In this document: piece by piece, positions 48,385 through 59,479 of the stretch
Layout: each line of letters begins with the position of its first letter
Position numbering within the stretch: position 1 is the first letter of the stretch
NCBI RefSeq assembly: GCF_051020985.1
Contig: NC_135010.1
Coordinates: 7,376,001-7,440,000 of the forward strand
Source of the DNA: Nomia melanderi
Taxonomy: Eukaryota > Arthropoda > Insecta > Hymenoptera > Halictidae
DNA: 64,000 bases
Direction of reading: 5' to 3'
The notes under the pieces: generated by a model
What the model saw: the letters and a program-made list of their open reading frames with translations, nothing else
Told to the model about the DNA's origin: nothing
Databases searched by the model: none
Program-made: the position numbers and the translations under genes

Positions 48385-49130
48385 CATAATCTCTCTACAA
48401 ATACCTCAGACTGTTCTCGATCGATTTTATCGTTACTCCCAAAATTAAATTTCCAAATTCTATAACTATTTTTCCAATACTATTAAATCCCAATTCTAAC
48501 CAAATTAATAACCAAATTGAATAAATCATATTATTCCGTTATTGTAGAGATTCATTAATTAGTCGCCAATTCACTCACTTCTCTATCAATCAATAATAAT
48601 TGATCAATTCAATAACGTTCCTGTAATAACGACTCGGATTCGTGAGGAAGTTCTCAAACGGAAGTTACAAAAATTAAATGTCACTCAGTTACCTTGGGTT
48701 CAAATTGACTATTTTTCTTTCATTGATTATATTCAGTAAAGATGGATATAGATAAATCGGTAATTTGTCCCTCTTCTGTAGTACATTATTAATGATAATG
48801 CTAACTAATTCACTTCCTTCATCCCCATTAGACTCGAAACAAAACCCAAAATCAATCGACCGATCACCGATCCGGAAACCGCCCTAAAATCGCAAACAGC
48901 GTCGCTTTGTCGCAACCCGCGACTCTTTGCGCGACACGAATTGGCCAATTACGATCGTAGCCGTTGCCACGTGATCGGCCGGCATCCGCGTTCCCCGTCA
49001 CGGAATGTAAAATTAATTATCCCCTTAATTGTGCGCGGTAGACCGCGTGTGTGATTCTCGGGCCGCTTAATTTGAATACTCGTCAAAGTGACGGGGTACG
49101 ACCGCGGGACGAGTGACGGACGCATTTGGA
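48385..49130. other. Noncoding stretch
   Basis: AT-rich to 48830 and GC-richer afterwards. The minus-strand frame at 48949-49413 runs through the neighbouring purine tract and is not supported as a gene. Confidence 0.5.
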
Positions 49131-49136
49131 CGGTTA

Positions 49137-49305
49137 CGAAAAAAGGGAAAAAGAAATGAGGGCGAAGAATAGACAAAGATGCGGAAAGGGAGAAAGGAAT
49201 AGAGAGAAAAAAGAGAAAGAAAGAAAGAGGGAGGAATTGAGTCGACGATGGGGGAGAGAGCGAGGGAGGGACAGATACGGGATAGATAAAAAGGAAAAAG
49301 GAGGA
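49137..49305. repeat. Polypurine tract
   Basis: About 170 bp almost entirely A and G on the + strand (GGAAAAAGAAATGAGG, AAAGAAAGAAAGAGGGAGG). It encodes Lys/Arg/Glu-rich or, reversed, Phe/Ser/Leu-rich artefact frames. It may adopt unusual DNA structure. Confidence 0.8.
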
Positions 49306-49479
49306 CCGACCGTGGGTTTTGTGAAAACCTGTTTTGGGTTTCTGCCAGCAACCTGCCACGTGCACCTGTACGGACAAAGGGATTTTTTCAGGGACCCTTG
49401 TTCGGCTTTTCAACGACCACCTCGGGCCTTTTCCTTCGGCATAGGCCTGGGTCTACCGTTATATACCGGGTGACCTGCA

Positions 49480-50440
49480 AATGGAAGTCGAATAAGTTCG
49501 TTAGGTGGTGATTTAGGGTTTGGATATAAGTTACTTTAATAAATAAGATTTTAGTAAGGTATTGAAGTTTTATAGTATAAGTTGGTAGGGATTTTTTAGA
49601 AAATGTTTCAGAAAATGTTAAGGGATGGAAAAGTAATTTTGTTTGATTTGTTTTGGTATTTTCTGTTAAAGAAATTTATGTATTTGGAAAGAAATGGTTA
49701 TGTTGTTAAAGAAATTATTTTATTGGATATTTCAATTGTTGGCACTTAGAAATTTATTTGTTTAATTGATGTCTTTCAAGTGAATGTGAAACAGTATTAG
49801 ATAAAATGTTGACAAATTATTTTAGTATTCTTACAGTCAGCTATATTCAAATTTATTGATATGATACTTTTTCCAAATGGAACTGTTTCATATCTGAAAG
49901 CTTCAACAATGAAAATTGTAAGAACGTTCGCTGCAATGTAATATTTTTTCTGCTCAAGATGCTTCTCAACCAAAGGAATGGGATCAAAGGTATCTTTTTA
50001 TGTAACATTAGAAGCTCCGTCTTTTGTGGTTGTGACAATGCGACTTTTCGCTACAGGAGCAATATCCCAAACGTCATGACAATACGATTTCTGGTTTCCA
50101 CGTCGATAGAAGTCACGACTTTTCGTGTCACGATAGTAACAATCCAGGGTTACTGTCGTATGAAAATGTACTTTGTGCTCGGATCACATGCCGTAAATGA
50201 ACCGAACAAGTTCATGTAAAGTGGCATAATGTTCGTTCAAATATTTTTATTTTCTTCATATTTATACAAACTGGCAGTTCTTAACCAGACAATCCTACAA
50301 TTTGTTTTTAATTAGATAATTTCCTAAACTAATGTTTTATATAACAAGTAATAAAAATGTATAGTAAGAACCTAAATTATTTTATATTAGAATAAATATC
50401 ATCATAAAATACTTCTATTAAAATAATATTTACTTATGAA
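49480..50440. other. AT-rich noncoding stretch
   Basis: T-rich at the left. Short frames at 49853-50219 have no recognised domain. Nothing else seen. Confidence 0.5.
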
Positions 50441-50443
50441 AGA

Positions 50444-50647
50444 ATTTTAAAGGGTTTCAAATTATTTAGATTTTCGAATTATTCAGATTTTCGAATTTTA
50501 AAGGTTTACAATTTTTAAAGATTCTCAAATTTTAAAGATTCTCAAATTTTAAAGATTCTCAAACTTTAAAGATGCTCAAACTTTAAAAATTCCCGAATTT
50601 TAAAGGTTTCCAAATTATTAAGACCTTCGAGTTACAAAGGTTCACAA
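50444..50647. repeat. 17-bp tandem array, twelve units
   Basis: Consensus unit ATTTTAAAGATTCTCAA, with twelve contiguous units of 16-18 bp. The central units (50529-50562) are identical and the outer ones have diverged, as expected for a minisatellite expanding from the middle. Confidence 0.88.
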
Positions 50648-50679
50648 ATATCTAATTCTCAAGTTATCAGAGCTCCGCC

Positions 50680-52475
50680 ATATTCCATTTCACGATCAAC
50701 CGACCCCATTCAGGTAATGAATTCAACGCACAGAATCAACGAAAGACTATCTTATAAATCTACAGTCCACACTGTGCAACGTTCGTACAAATACTTCCAT
50801 TTCTTCTGCCACTGTCGACTAAACACGGTGTCCCTAATAACCTAGAATACCTCGAGAGAGAACGTCATGGGTCGTTGGAATTAAATCGATTCCTGAAATT
50901 GCAACGATCTTTCCCGACTGCCGCGTTCCTAAACAGGTCAGCCTCCCCTAGCCCGTGGAATTACGACGACGATAAATTATCCTCGGGCCCCGAATATTTC
51001 CATAACGTCCAGAGTTCAGCGCCGCGAGCCCCCATTGTACAGTTACCTTGCGGAAATCAGGATTTACCGGTGCGCGGATCATTTCACCGACGACGTAAAA
51101 GTGTCCGCTCGGACGTTGATTACTCCTGGCTGTCGGTTCGCCGGCGCACCTGTACTGGAAGTTTATGGGAGACTCTTAGTGTTGTTTTTCTACGTATTCT
51201 CCCCTGGCTCGTTCGAGCTGATCGAACGAAAATATTTTCGATCTGTTTGGCAAACGGGCTAGAGACGTTTCTTTCTCTCGGTAATTTCATTTAATGGAAC
51301 ACCAACGGAAGGAACTCAGTCCCGGGCAGACTGGGATCGGTGTACCTATTCGTAGAAATAATAGAGCCAGGATTTATTGGGTGAAATGGCGTAGAATGGC
51401 GCCTTTTCTTGGCTAGAAAATATATGCAGGGGTCGCTGCTGCTATTCACGTCACGACCCGTTACTATAATTCAACCTGACGTCAGATGTAAGTACTGGAT
51501 CTTTGTAGATCTTTCGGATTGCGATTTCTTTCTGCGCGTTACGTGGTTTTTAAGCTCTTTTAGGATTCTCACGGAGAATTATTTGTAGTGTTAGCAATGG
51601 TAGACGTGTGATAACGTGTTGGTTATTCGTATAAATTATTGATTTGTTTCATGTTTTTTATAAGTATTATTGGGAATAAAAATTGAACGATTGAAATATT
51701 TAATGAATATTACGTTGAGCAACAGTATTCAATGTGATTTATGTAATTGCAAGTATTAAAAGATTATAATAACCTGTCAAGATTTTCTAAATGATTAGAG
51801 ATCCAGAATTTATTTTCAGATCATTTATAACTGAATTTCGATTACACGTAGGTTTCACATAGGATTTTTAAATAAATACTGTATATACACTTTAAAAAAT
51901 AAATTGTTAATTTGGATCAAAATAATTGTACATTTGATATGCAAAAATTAATGCAGATGAAAATTAGTTTTGGATGAAGATGTAATAGCGACGGATAGTG
52001 ATTACCGGATATTCTGACAATAGTTGGGATAACAAGAGCCAGTCAGTAATCAGTCGCTGCGCAAAGATTCTTTTGAGTAAATGGAGCGCGTGTAAGCCGA
52101 GTCCAGCTATCCCACTGTAATCCCGCAATGATGAATCCAGCCGTAACGACGGTGAAACACAGCGATCGATTTCCCAATAGACATGACTCACACCTCGAAA
52201 TTTCGAGCAGCGTTAGGAACACTAATCAGGAAAGTTATTACCCTTCGAATTGGAGTGGATTTTATTAGCACCAAACGGCGTGCAGTAATTTCCTGGACAC
52301 GTTGCTTTGCTCGCACGGCAAATGGTGCATACTCCATGATTTTTTTCTTTCCCGGAAAAATATCTCTTTCCCCCTGAATCTGAAATATAAATACGACACA
52401 ATCTCCGCAATTCCCAGCAACATGATTTTTATAAAATTTACATCAAATATCCTCATTTTGATTAACAAGTAGTAA
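50680..52475. other. Noncoding stretch, GC-richer at 50830-51480
   Basis: The 139-residue frame at 50875-51294 (+) has no recognised domain and no convincing exon borders. Minus-strand frames at 51964-52260 also lack recognisable domains. No elements found. Confidence 0.45.
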
Positions 52476-52482
52476 ACATTAA

Positions 52483-52690
52483 CACTAGGTTTACGGAACG
52501 CGTAAATTTGACGCATATTGAATTATATAAATACTATTTGGTCAATGTTCACGTTGCCTTTGATACAATTACTCTAGCATTTATGTATCTCAGTTATCTG
52601 TTTCTAAACCTCTAACTTCCAACATCCGAATGAACGAACATGAACTTGTTGAGCAGTAGAATCAACCGTATAATAAATGTAATCCTAGTA
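52483..52690. mobile_element. TTAA-flanked MITE, family E (single copy)
   Basis: A 208-bp element with TTAA at 52479-52482 and 52691-52694. Ends CACTAGGTTTAC and, reversed, TACTAGGATTAC. A dyad GCGT/ACGC at 52500-52514 lies 17 bp from the left end. The start resembles families B and C (CACTA). Confidence 0.68.
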
Positions 52691-52699
52691 TTAACTACA

Positions 52700-55428
52700 A
52701 ACTTGTATAGTTATAAAACTAATTGAACGCAGTTGCAACAGTTTTCATATAATTTACAACAAAAACTCATCAATATAGAAACCCATCAATTCGTATCTCC
52801 GAATTCGTTCTTCACAAAGATTCAAAAATTCAGCCGAAATCTGCTTCACAATCAAAAATTCTATTCATTCCCTCCAATCTCCCTAAATCAAAAACCAACC
52901 AACCTCGCCATCGAAAAGACCGAAAACCGAGTCCAATCAAAAAAGCACCAACGACCAAACAGCTAATCCCACCGCTTCCCGAACAGCCCAAGCTCCAGCC
53001 CCTAAATCCCCGGAACACCCGTTAACACGCGATCCATCAAAAAAGAAAAAGAAAAAAAAAACCTCCGCCCCACATCTCCGAACGCGAGCGATCGACAGTT
53101 TCCATAAAACTCGATCGACGGAGGCAAGCCTGCCGCGAGATCGCCCGCGGCGCGACCCGTTGCACTCGGACGTCATCGGGCCAGCGGAGGATCGGATCCG
53201 GCCATTTCTCCGTTATTTCTCGTGGAAGCTCGTCCATCAATTCCGGCTGTCTTGCAGCCTGTCCCCCGCAGTTTCCCGATAGTTGCCAACAAAGCACTCC
53301 GCTAGGAGTCGTCCGATAATGTCGAAGAGTTATAAGACGTCTATATTTGCCTGCGAAGAGGGGTTGGGGTAACAGCGCGGTGCAGGGCGAGGCGATCGGG
53401 GACGATATCCACCTTGCCGTCCTAATGGGACTTCACGCAGGGTTCGTCGTTAAAGTGGCAGGTCAGCCGTGACACCCTTGGCTCTCCGTTCCCCCGTACT
53501 TCCGTTAGTTTCGTTTTCGCGTGAACTGGATTAGAACGGACTCTGCTGGCCTGGTCTTCTTGTCTAACCGGGTCCGTCCAAGCGATCCGTGGGAATCGGA
53601 ATAACGGGCTGAGAGGAACGAAAAAGATCGTCGTCTGGATCGCGGGCACGATCGCGATAACGAGTCCACTCTCCCTCTTGCAACTACCCCCCTCCCGGTT
53701 CCCTCTTTCTAGGGTCAGTTGTGCAGGCTCGTTAAAACTGCTTGTCGCGCCGTGAAATCCTCGCCTATCGTCGCATACGTCGCGTCTGGGCATCCTCCAC
53801 TCCGCCGGATTAGATATCATCCGTGGATCGTTCTGGACACTCGAGGCCAGGTCGCTCTCTCGGTGGCCGAACTCTCTCTCTCGACTCCTGGCCCGCGGAG
53901 ATCGCGTTTTATATTTAAATTGAAGCGGTTGCAGGCCGCGAGCACTTGTTTCCGAGCTGCTCGAAGTCGTCTGGATCTTAAGGTCTATTTAAATTCTAAG
54001 TAGAAGCTCGGTCGATCCTCCCTCCGCACTCGGCGCAGCTTGAAACAGTCCAGGCAAGGGAGATAAGGGGGTGGAAGAAGGACTTTTAAATCGGGATCGT
54101 TTATTAGCAGGGCGACCCGGTTAACAAACGGTTCTCGCGTTTTATCCGGCGAACGTCGGGGCGAACAGATAGGCTTTCCTTGTTCCCTTCGGCCCGCCGG
54201 AACGGTGAATCGTTGAATGTCACTGTCTTTTTACTGGTTGGTGGCCATCGGCGCGGATCGGAACGTTGGAGACGTTGCGTCGTGGATCGCTTATTGGATC
54301 CCAGACGCGCTGGTGCGTTTAGCCAAGATAATTAAAGTACTGCACTCGAGACACGGGCCGGTAAATGTCACCGGTTGCATATTGTTGTTCAGGGACAAGT
54401 GGACGGGGACGCTTCTCCCGGCGATCGTAATCGACGTGACGTGTCTTCATTCATGCAGAATTCAACCATCGATTCCTCGCACCCGGCCGGCCGCTCGTGG
54501 ATCAGTCACGCGCGAAGGGACTCTGGGAATTTCTGCCGGTTACTCACTCGCCGGATAGAAATTCCGTGAAATAACGGACCTGTTTTTCCCGTCGATCTAC
54601 TCCGCGCTCTTCTCTCGCCGCGATACTCGCCTCTTGTTTTTTGCCTCTCGCTCGTCGGTTTTGCATTCTTTCGTTGATCGCTCGTATTTTTTTCTCCCTC
54701 TCGCTCGCTCCTGCTGGCGCGCTCGCCTTTTTCCTCGCTTTTGTCGGGGTCGTTCCCGCGTCGCTTTGCCCGCGCGGGAACTTTACGGGAAAGCGGCTGC
54801 CCTCGGTCTCCACGGCGCTTTTCAGCCGGAACCTGTTGCGATTTTCTGGATATATAGCGAAGTTGCCAACTCGGAACGGGCCGAAGTCGGCTTCGGCGCC
54901 GGAATTTTGGAGTTTTTCGGTGAACTGTGATTCGGGGGAAGGGGGATTCAACGAGCGTTGAAGTTTCGTGCGAAGTTTGACTTTTTACGGTGATTTTGGG
55001 GAGTTCTCGGGGGTGGCGGGAAATTGTGCACCACGCGTCTAGCATAATAAATTACTTCGAATGAGTTATTCGTCGAGTAATATGAATTGAGATGGAAAAA
55101 TCGAGTAAACGAAATCTAAAGCAAGAATTTGATTTTGACAATGTTTAGATAAATAATGAAGCGTTTAAATGCTAATTACAAATGTGCACGATATTCTATA
55201 GAAAAATTAGCAGAAATACTGAAACTATTACAATTTCTCCAGGAACCATTTAGAATTGATGCGAGACCTCCTTTACTTAATAATTGACACAAATTTCTCA
55301 GACAATTGAACACTCGTCAGACCATGAATTTTATACGTCTAGAGAACATTTACGTCCACGAAATAGTAAAGACAATTCACCGATACAATTACTGTAGCTA
55401 CTGGTACAATTTAGTCACTCCAAGTTGT
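52700..55428. other. Noncoding stretch, large GC island 53050-54960
   Basis: The largest GC-rich island in the window. Frames up to 179 residues (54506-55045 -) overlap others on the opposite strand, are rich in Arg/Ser/Glu and have no recognised domain. No splice-bounded exon is evident. Regulatory function is possible but not shown. Confidence 0.45.
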
Positions 55429-55434
55429 TATTAA

Positions 55435-55673
55435 CACTAAACGTACCGTGACCGGTCATAAAATTTGATTTAAAATTCTGCATTTTCTTCCGTCCGTTTA
55501 ACTTCACATCAAATTCATATATTATCCCATTAATCAGTTCTCCAATTCTTATCCTTTCCTCTTGCTTCTGTTTGTACTAACACAAATTTATCGTCCAACA
55601 TGTTTACCTTTATTTTATACCCAATCATTTGACTGGTTACGAATACTTACGCATAAAGTGCCCACGTTTAGTG
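55435..55673 (+). mobile_element. TTAA-flanked MITE, family C (copy 1)
   Basis: A 239-bp element with TTAA at 55431-55434 and TTAG (mutated) at 55674-55677. The terminal inverted repeat CACTAAACGT is perfect at both ends. The perfect palindrome TGACCGGTCA at 55448-55457 lies 13 bp from the left end. It aligns with 59015-59248 (TTAATTGGTTC/TTAATCAGTTC, TATTTGACTAGTTACG-like). Confidence 0.78.
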
Positions 55674-55679
55674 TTAGTT

Positions 55680-57715
55680 ACAGATTATTAAATCTACACT
55701 CCCATAAACATAAAATTCAAATCAGTCAACCGTTCTATACATTTTGCTACACTTTCTATTCGATTTCCTACTCCCCTAAACAATAAACACTCGCACACCT
55801 AGCACATAAAGTCCACCGTCTAATCATCGCAATGAAATTACCACTCGCCCACAAAAATGGCAATATTTCTTTATGAACTGCCTTTCTCTTTCCAAGTCCA
55901 ATGAACTACCCTCCTAAATCTTGCCCCGTAAAAAACGTAGAATACGATATTAGGCGTCGGTCCGACCGGAAATAAAGACGGAAGCGATTAAGCCCGGTTG
56001 TAAAAACGCGGAAACGGTGGACAAACAATGGCGGTAGTCGAAACGATTCCTTTTTATGCCGTGTAGGTTATACGTTCTCTCCCTTCCGTTTCTATTCCCC
56101 CCCCCCCCCCCCTTCTCTTTTCTCTTCCTCTCTCTCTCTTTCTCTCTCTCATTTTTTCGCCGCCCACGAAACGGTATCGAGCGCATCGCGCGCGCTGCAA
56201 CGGAGGATTCGTGACGTCCAATAAATATTTATCCTTCGCCCGGGGCTATTACCGGCAAATATTTGGTCGCATTTACGGCGCCAACAGCGACAAATAATAC
56301 CAGAGGGGGGCTCCCTCGGTATATGAACCTGTGTACCTATAAACGGGCTCGGCCGGCCGAATAATTTATTACTGGTACCCGGCTAGCGAGATTTGCATAA
56401 AACAGGGGTTTTCGCGCGCGAATCGATCGAAAATTGCGACGTTCGCTCTCTGGCCACGTGCCACCCCTCTCTCTGTTTCGCTCTGTCTTTCGTTCTCTCG
56501 CTCCCTTCGTCGCGTCCCTCGTCGACGGACCACACCGCCGTATACACACCCTTGTACGCCGCCTCTCTACAGCCTGTTACGACTGAATTTCATTTACGAG
56601 CAGATATCTTTATGAAACCGGCTGGATTTCGGGGGACCTGCAATGTGTTTCCTCTTTTTCGGCGACGTCGGTTGCGAAGTTCTGCACTGCTACCCCTTTT
56701 CCTTGTTGCCATTCGGTTTACGGAGGGTTTTTCTCAGTTTTTGATTGGCTGCGAGGGTTTCTTTGGTTATTGGGATGGTAGAGTTTGTTGGTCGTATTTA
56801 GATGGATTTTCGGGCAAGTTTTTTGTTTGGATAATTGGGGAAGTAGAATGAGTATGGGAATTAGTGATTTTTTTACGGGGAAGTTTGTTTTGGTATTTCG
56901 ACGAATTCAGTAGTATCTGTAAATAGTAAAAGGTGTTGCATTGTAGATGTTTTATGTAACTTTTTGTGTGTCGTGTGCACGTTGTGGAGTTTTGTGCTTT
57001 CAAATTTTTTATGGTTGCAGAGGATTGTGGTTTCGTTTTTTTGTTTTATTTTAGTTTAAATTGTTGATTTAGGAATACTTTTTTAGAGGTTTAAAGATTT
57101 TTGAAAATGTTTGTTCTACTGTAGGGCTGGGCGCTGTGTAATTATAATTAATTATTGTTATTATGTTCGACGTAGTGCTGGCTCGCGTGACTACCTTAAT
57201 GACGTCGTCTTTGCGGCACATTCTCGCCCCTGTTTCTTACGGTGAAAAATTCAATTATGCAGTAATTTAATCATCGTTATCGCGGTTATTATTTTTATCC
57301 GTGGCTACTGCTATTATTGTTAATCTAATATTCACTGCAACCATTGAAGATATGAATCGTGCAATTTTCCCTCAGTATAGAACATTCCATCACCCACCGA
57401 CACTTTCCATAATTCATATCCTCTTCCAAAAATGATTACACCGATAGCAATGTAAACACTAATTATAATCATTAAAAGAAAATAAATTGCGTAATAAATT
57501 GACAAATAATAGAATGCTCGTAACAATAAAGAATCACGCAAACACACGTTGAAGTTGGTGCTATTAACACGTTTGCTATCAACGTCTCATACTTGTAGCA
57601 GCCACAAAATTCTACTTCACATAAATGAAATCGAATTAATGCTACGTTCTACTTTAAAAAGAACTTGAAACTTGAAACTTTAAATTTGTAACGTCAAAAA
57701 CAGTTCCAAGATATA
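55680..57715. other. Noncoding stretch with GC island 55940-56780
   Basis: Overlapping frames up to 152 residues (56393-56851 +) carry no recognised domain. A poly-C/CT tract lies at 56097-56151. The part after 56780 is AT-rich and T-rich. Confidence 0.5.
56097..56151. repeat. Poly-C run plus CT-rich tract
   Basis: Sixteen consecutive C residues at 56097-56112 followed by about 39 bp of C and T. Homopolymers this long are prone to sequencing and assembly length errors. Confidence 0.92.
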
Positions 57716-57722
57716 TATTTAA

Positions 57723-57916
57723 CACTAAAACGACCTTCAGGTCGAAATGACCCGTTTGATTTCTCCTTTCTGAAATTATTACGAACATAACACATGTTTC
57801 TTTGAAAATTTACAAAAATTGATTTAGCGCTACGCAATCTGAGTTGTGAACCATGTTCTCGGAATTTCTATAGAAAAATTTCAAAAAGTCAATCTAACTG
57901 TTCGGTAGTTTTACTG
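57723..57916 (+). mobile_element. TTAA-flanked MITE, family B (copy 6)
   Basis: A 194-bp element with TTAA at 57719-57722 and 57917-57920. Starts CACTAAAACGACC and ends CTGTTCGGTAGTTTTACTG. The perfect palindrome CGACCT-tc-AGGTCG at 57731-57744 sits 8 bp from the left end, overlapping a GGTC/GACC dyad. The interior matches B (TTGATTTAGCGCTACGCAA, GGAATTTCTATAGAAA). Confidence 0.78.
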
Positions 57917-57924
57917 TTAAGCGC

Positions 57925-58768
57925 CCAATAACTTTTCAATTTTACTTTTCCAGTACTTAATTCAAAAAATTGATTGCAATTAATAGAATACTTCCGCTAA
58001 GATCGTCGCAACAAACAGTGACAACAAACAGTGACAACAAACTCTAAGACAGCCACGCGACCAAACGCGGCGGCACGCATTAATCCTAAAAGTCACTCAA
58101 AGACAGGAACAACAAACGGAAATAAACATCCTTTGAGGGTCGCGCGCGGGGGAGAGGGGTTCGTTTGTGAAATTCGTGACAGTGCAAACACGAGCGAGCC
58201 GGGTGGTCCGTTATTTACCGAAAGAGTCCACTTAGGATGTCGAAAATGGGCGCGAGCTTAATCATCGCGTGCAAGCTGCTTTCGCGGCAGTGGATTTTCG
58301 ATAATTGCGAAACTCGTTCGACCGGCCGCTCGTCCGCGTTAATTTATTAATCACATCGGCGGTTCCCGCGGCCAATCGCGAGCTCCGCGCGATACGTATG
58401 AATACAAGTTGCGGTTTCATCTGCGCCGATATTAAACGAAATTACCGAAGGGCGGCTGGAGTGGGAGGGCGTCGAACGATGGCCTAAATGCGATTCGAAT
58501 TCCATTTCGCTTGTTTCCACCGATCGGTAATCGAATTTTTCTCGCGCACAATGGACTGGAAGGGGTTTTAATAAAATTACCGTTGGAACATTTCGCTGGC
58601 AAGACGTTGAGCCGCTGGGGAAAAACGAGCACGCCGACCGGGGTGTTTTATTAAATTTTTATGCGGCACCGAGTATAGAATATTGATTCATTAGTTGCAC
58701 GTTTATTGGGTGTTCTCGGGCTGAACGTCCAGTGGCCAACGAAATTTTTAGTTTGATACTGTATGTTG
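57925..58768. other. Noncoding stretch, GC-richer from 58040
   Basis: A 13-bp tandem repeat AACAAACAGTGAC (about 2.5 units) lies at 58009-58042. Frames at 58031-58632 lack recognised domains. Confidence 0.5.
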
Positions 58769-58774
58769 TATTAA

Positions 58775-59004
58775 CCCCTTGCCATATGATTTATTTCTTA
58801 ACTATGACAGATACAACTACTTCGTTAATAATTTGTTAAGCAAGGAAACAATCTGAATGCTTATTCTATGTCTAGGTTTACTCCGAAGGTTAACAACTGT
58901 TAATAGACAAGTACTATTTAATTTCTGTTTAACAAAATGACACTCAGATTTCTCAAATTCAGTTGAAAATTTTCGTCACGAGTCTGACGCGGTAGGTCAA
59001 GGGG
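58775..59004 (+). mobile_element. TTAA-flanked MITE, family D (copy 1, reference)
   Basis: A 230-bp element with TTAA at 58771-58774 and 59005-59008. Ends CCCCTTGCCATATG and, reversed, CCCCTTGACCTACC. The interior (TTAATAATTTGTTAAG, TATTCTATGTCTAGG, TTTTCGTCACGAGTCTGAC) recurs at 33305, 38415 and 59253. First member of a three-element chain. Confidence 0.82.
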
Positions 59005-59014
59005 TTAACATTAA

Positions 59015-59248
59015 CAATAACCGTACCGGGACCAGGTAAAATGGCGGAATTTAAAATTCTACGTTTTCCTTTGTTCATTTAATTTTATATCAATCCCTAT
59101 ATTGTCCGATTAATTGGTTCTTCAATCGTCATCCTTCCTTTTGTTTCTATTTCCACTAAAAAAAATTCATCACATAATTTGTTCATCTCTATTTTGAAGC
59201 CAGTTATTTGACTAGTTACGGTAGGAAAGGTGCCGGTATGCTTAGTGT
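59015..59248 (+). mobile_element. TTAA-flanked MITE, family C (copy 2)
   Basis: A 234-bp element between TTAA at 59011-59014 and TTGA (mutated) at 59249-59252. It is collinear with 55435-55673 (CCGTACCGGGACC, AAAATTCTACGTTTTC, CCAGTTATTTGACTAGTTACG, ending CTTAGTG). It lies between two D elements with only a few bases at each junction. Confidence 0.75.
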
Positions 59249-59252
59249 TTGA

Positions 59253-59472
59253 CATATTTCTTTCCCAATTGCGCTCGACAGATATTTTATTTTTCGTAAT
59301 TTCTTATAGAAAGGGGAACATTCTACACTTATTCTATGTCTGTTTACTCAGGAGCATTTCAGTTAATAATAGAAATATATTCAATTCGGACTTGGAAGAA
59401 TTAAGCGATTTATATTTGTTAAATTCTATTTGAAATCCTCACGAGTTTGGCATGATGTTATAGAAGAAGGGG
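59253..59472 (+). mobile_element. Family D MITE lacking its first bases (copy 4)
   Basis: Begins CATATTTCTTTCCCAA, which aligns with D1 from base 8 on, so the CCCCTTG terminus is missing at the junction with the C element. The rest follows D1 (CTTATTCTATGTCTG, AGGAGCATTTCAGTTAATA) and ends AGAAGGGG before TTAA at 59473-59476. Confidence 0.72.
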
Positions 59473-59479
59473 TTAAATT

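Noticed and set aside
50875..51294. 139-residue plus-strand frame
   Set aside because: No recognised domain, and the possible acceptor and donor sites around it are not convincing.
54506..55045. 179-residue minus-strand frame
   Set aside because: Arg/Ser/Glu-rich, overlapped by several frames on both strands within a GC island, with no recognised domain.
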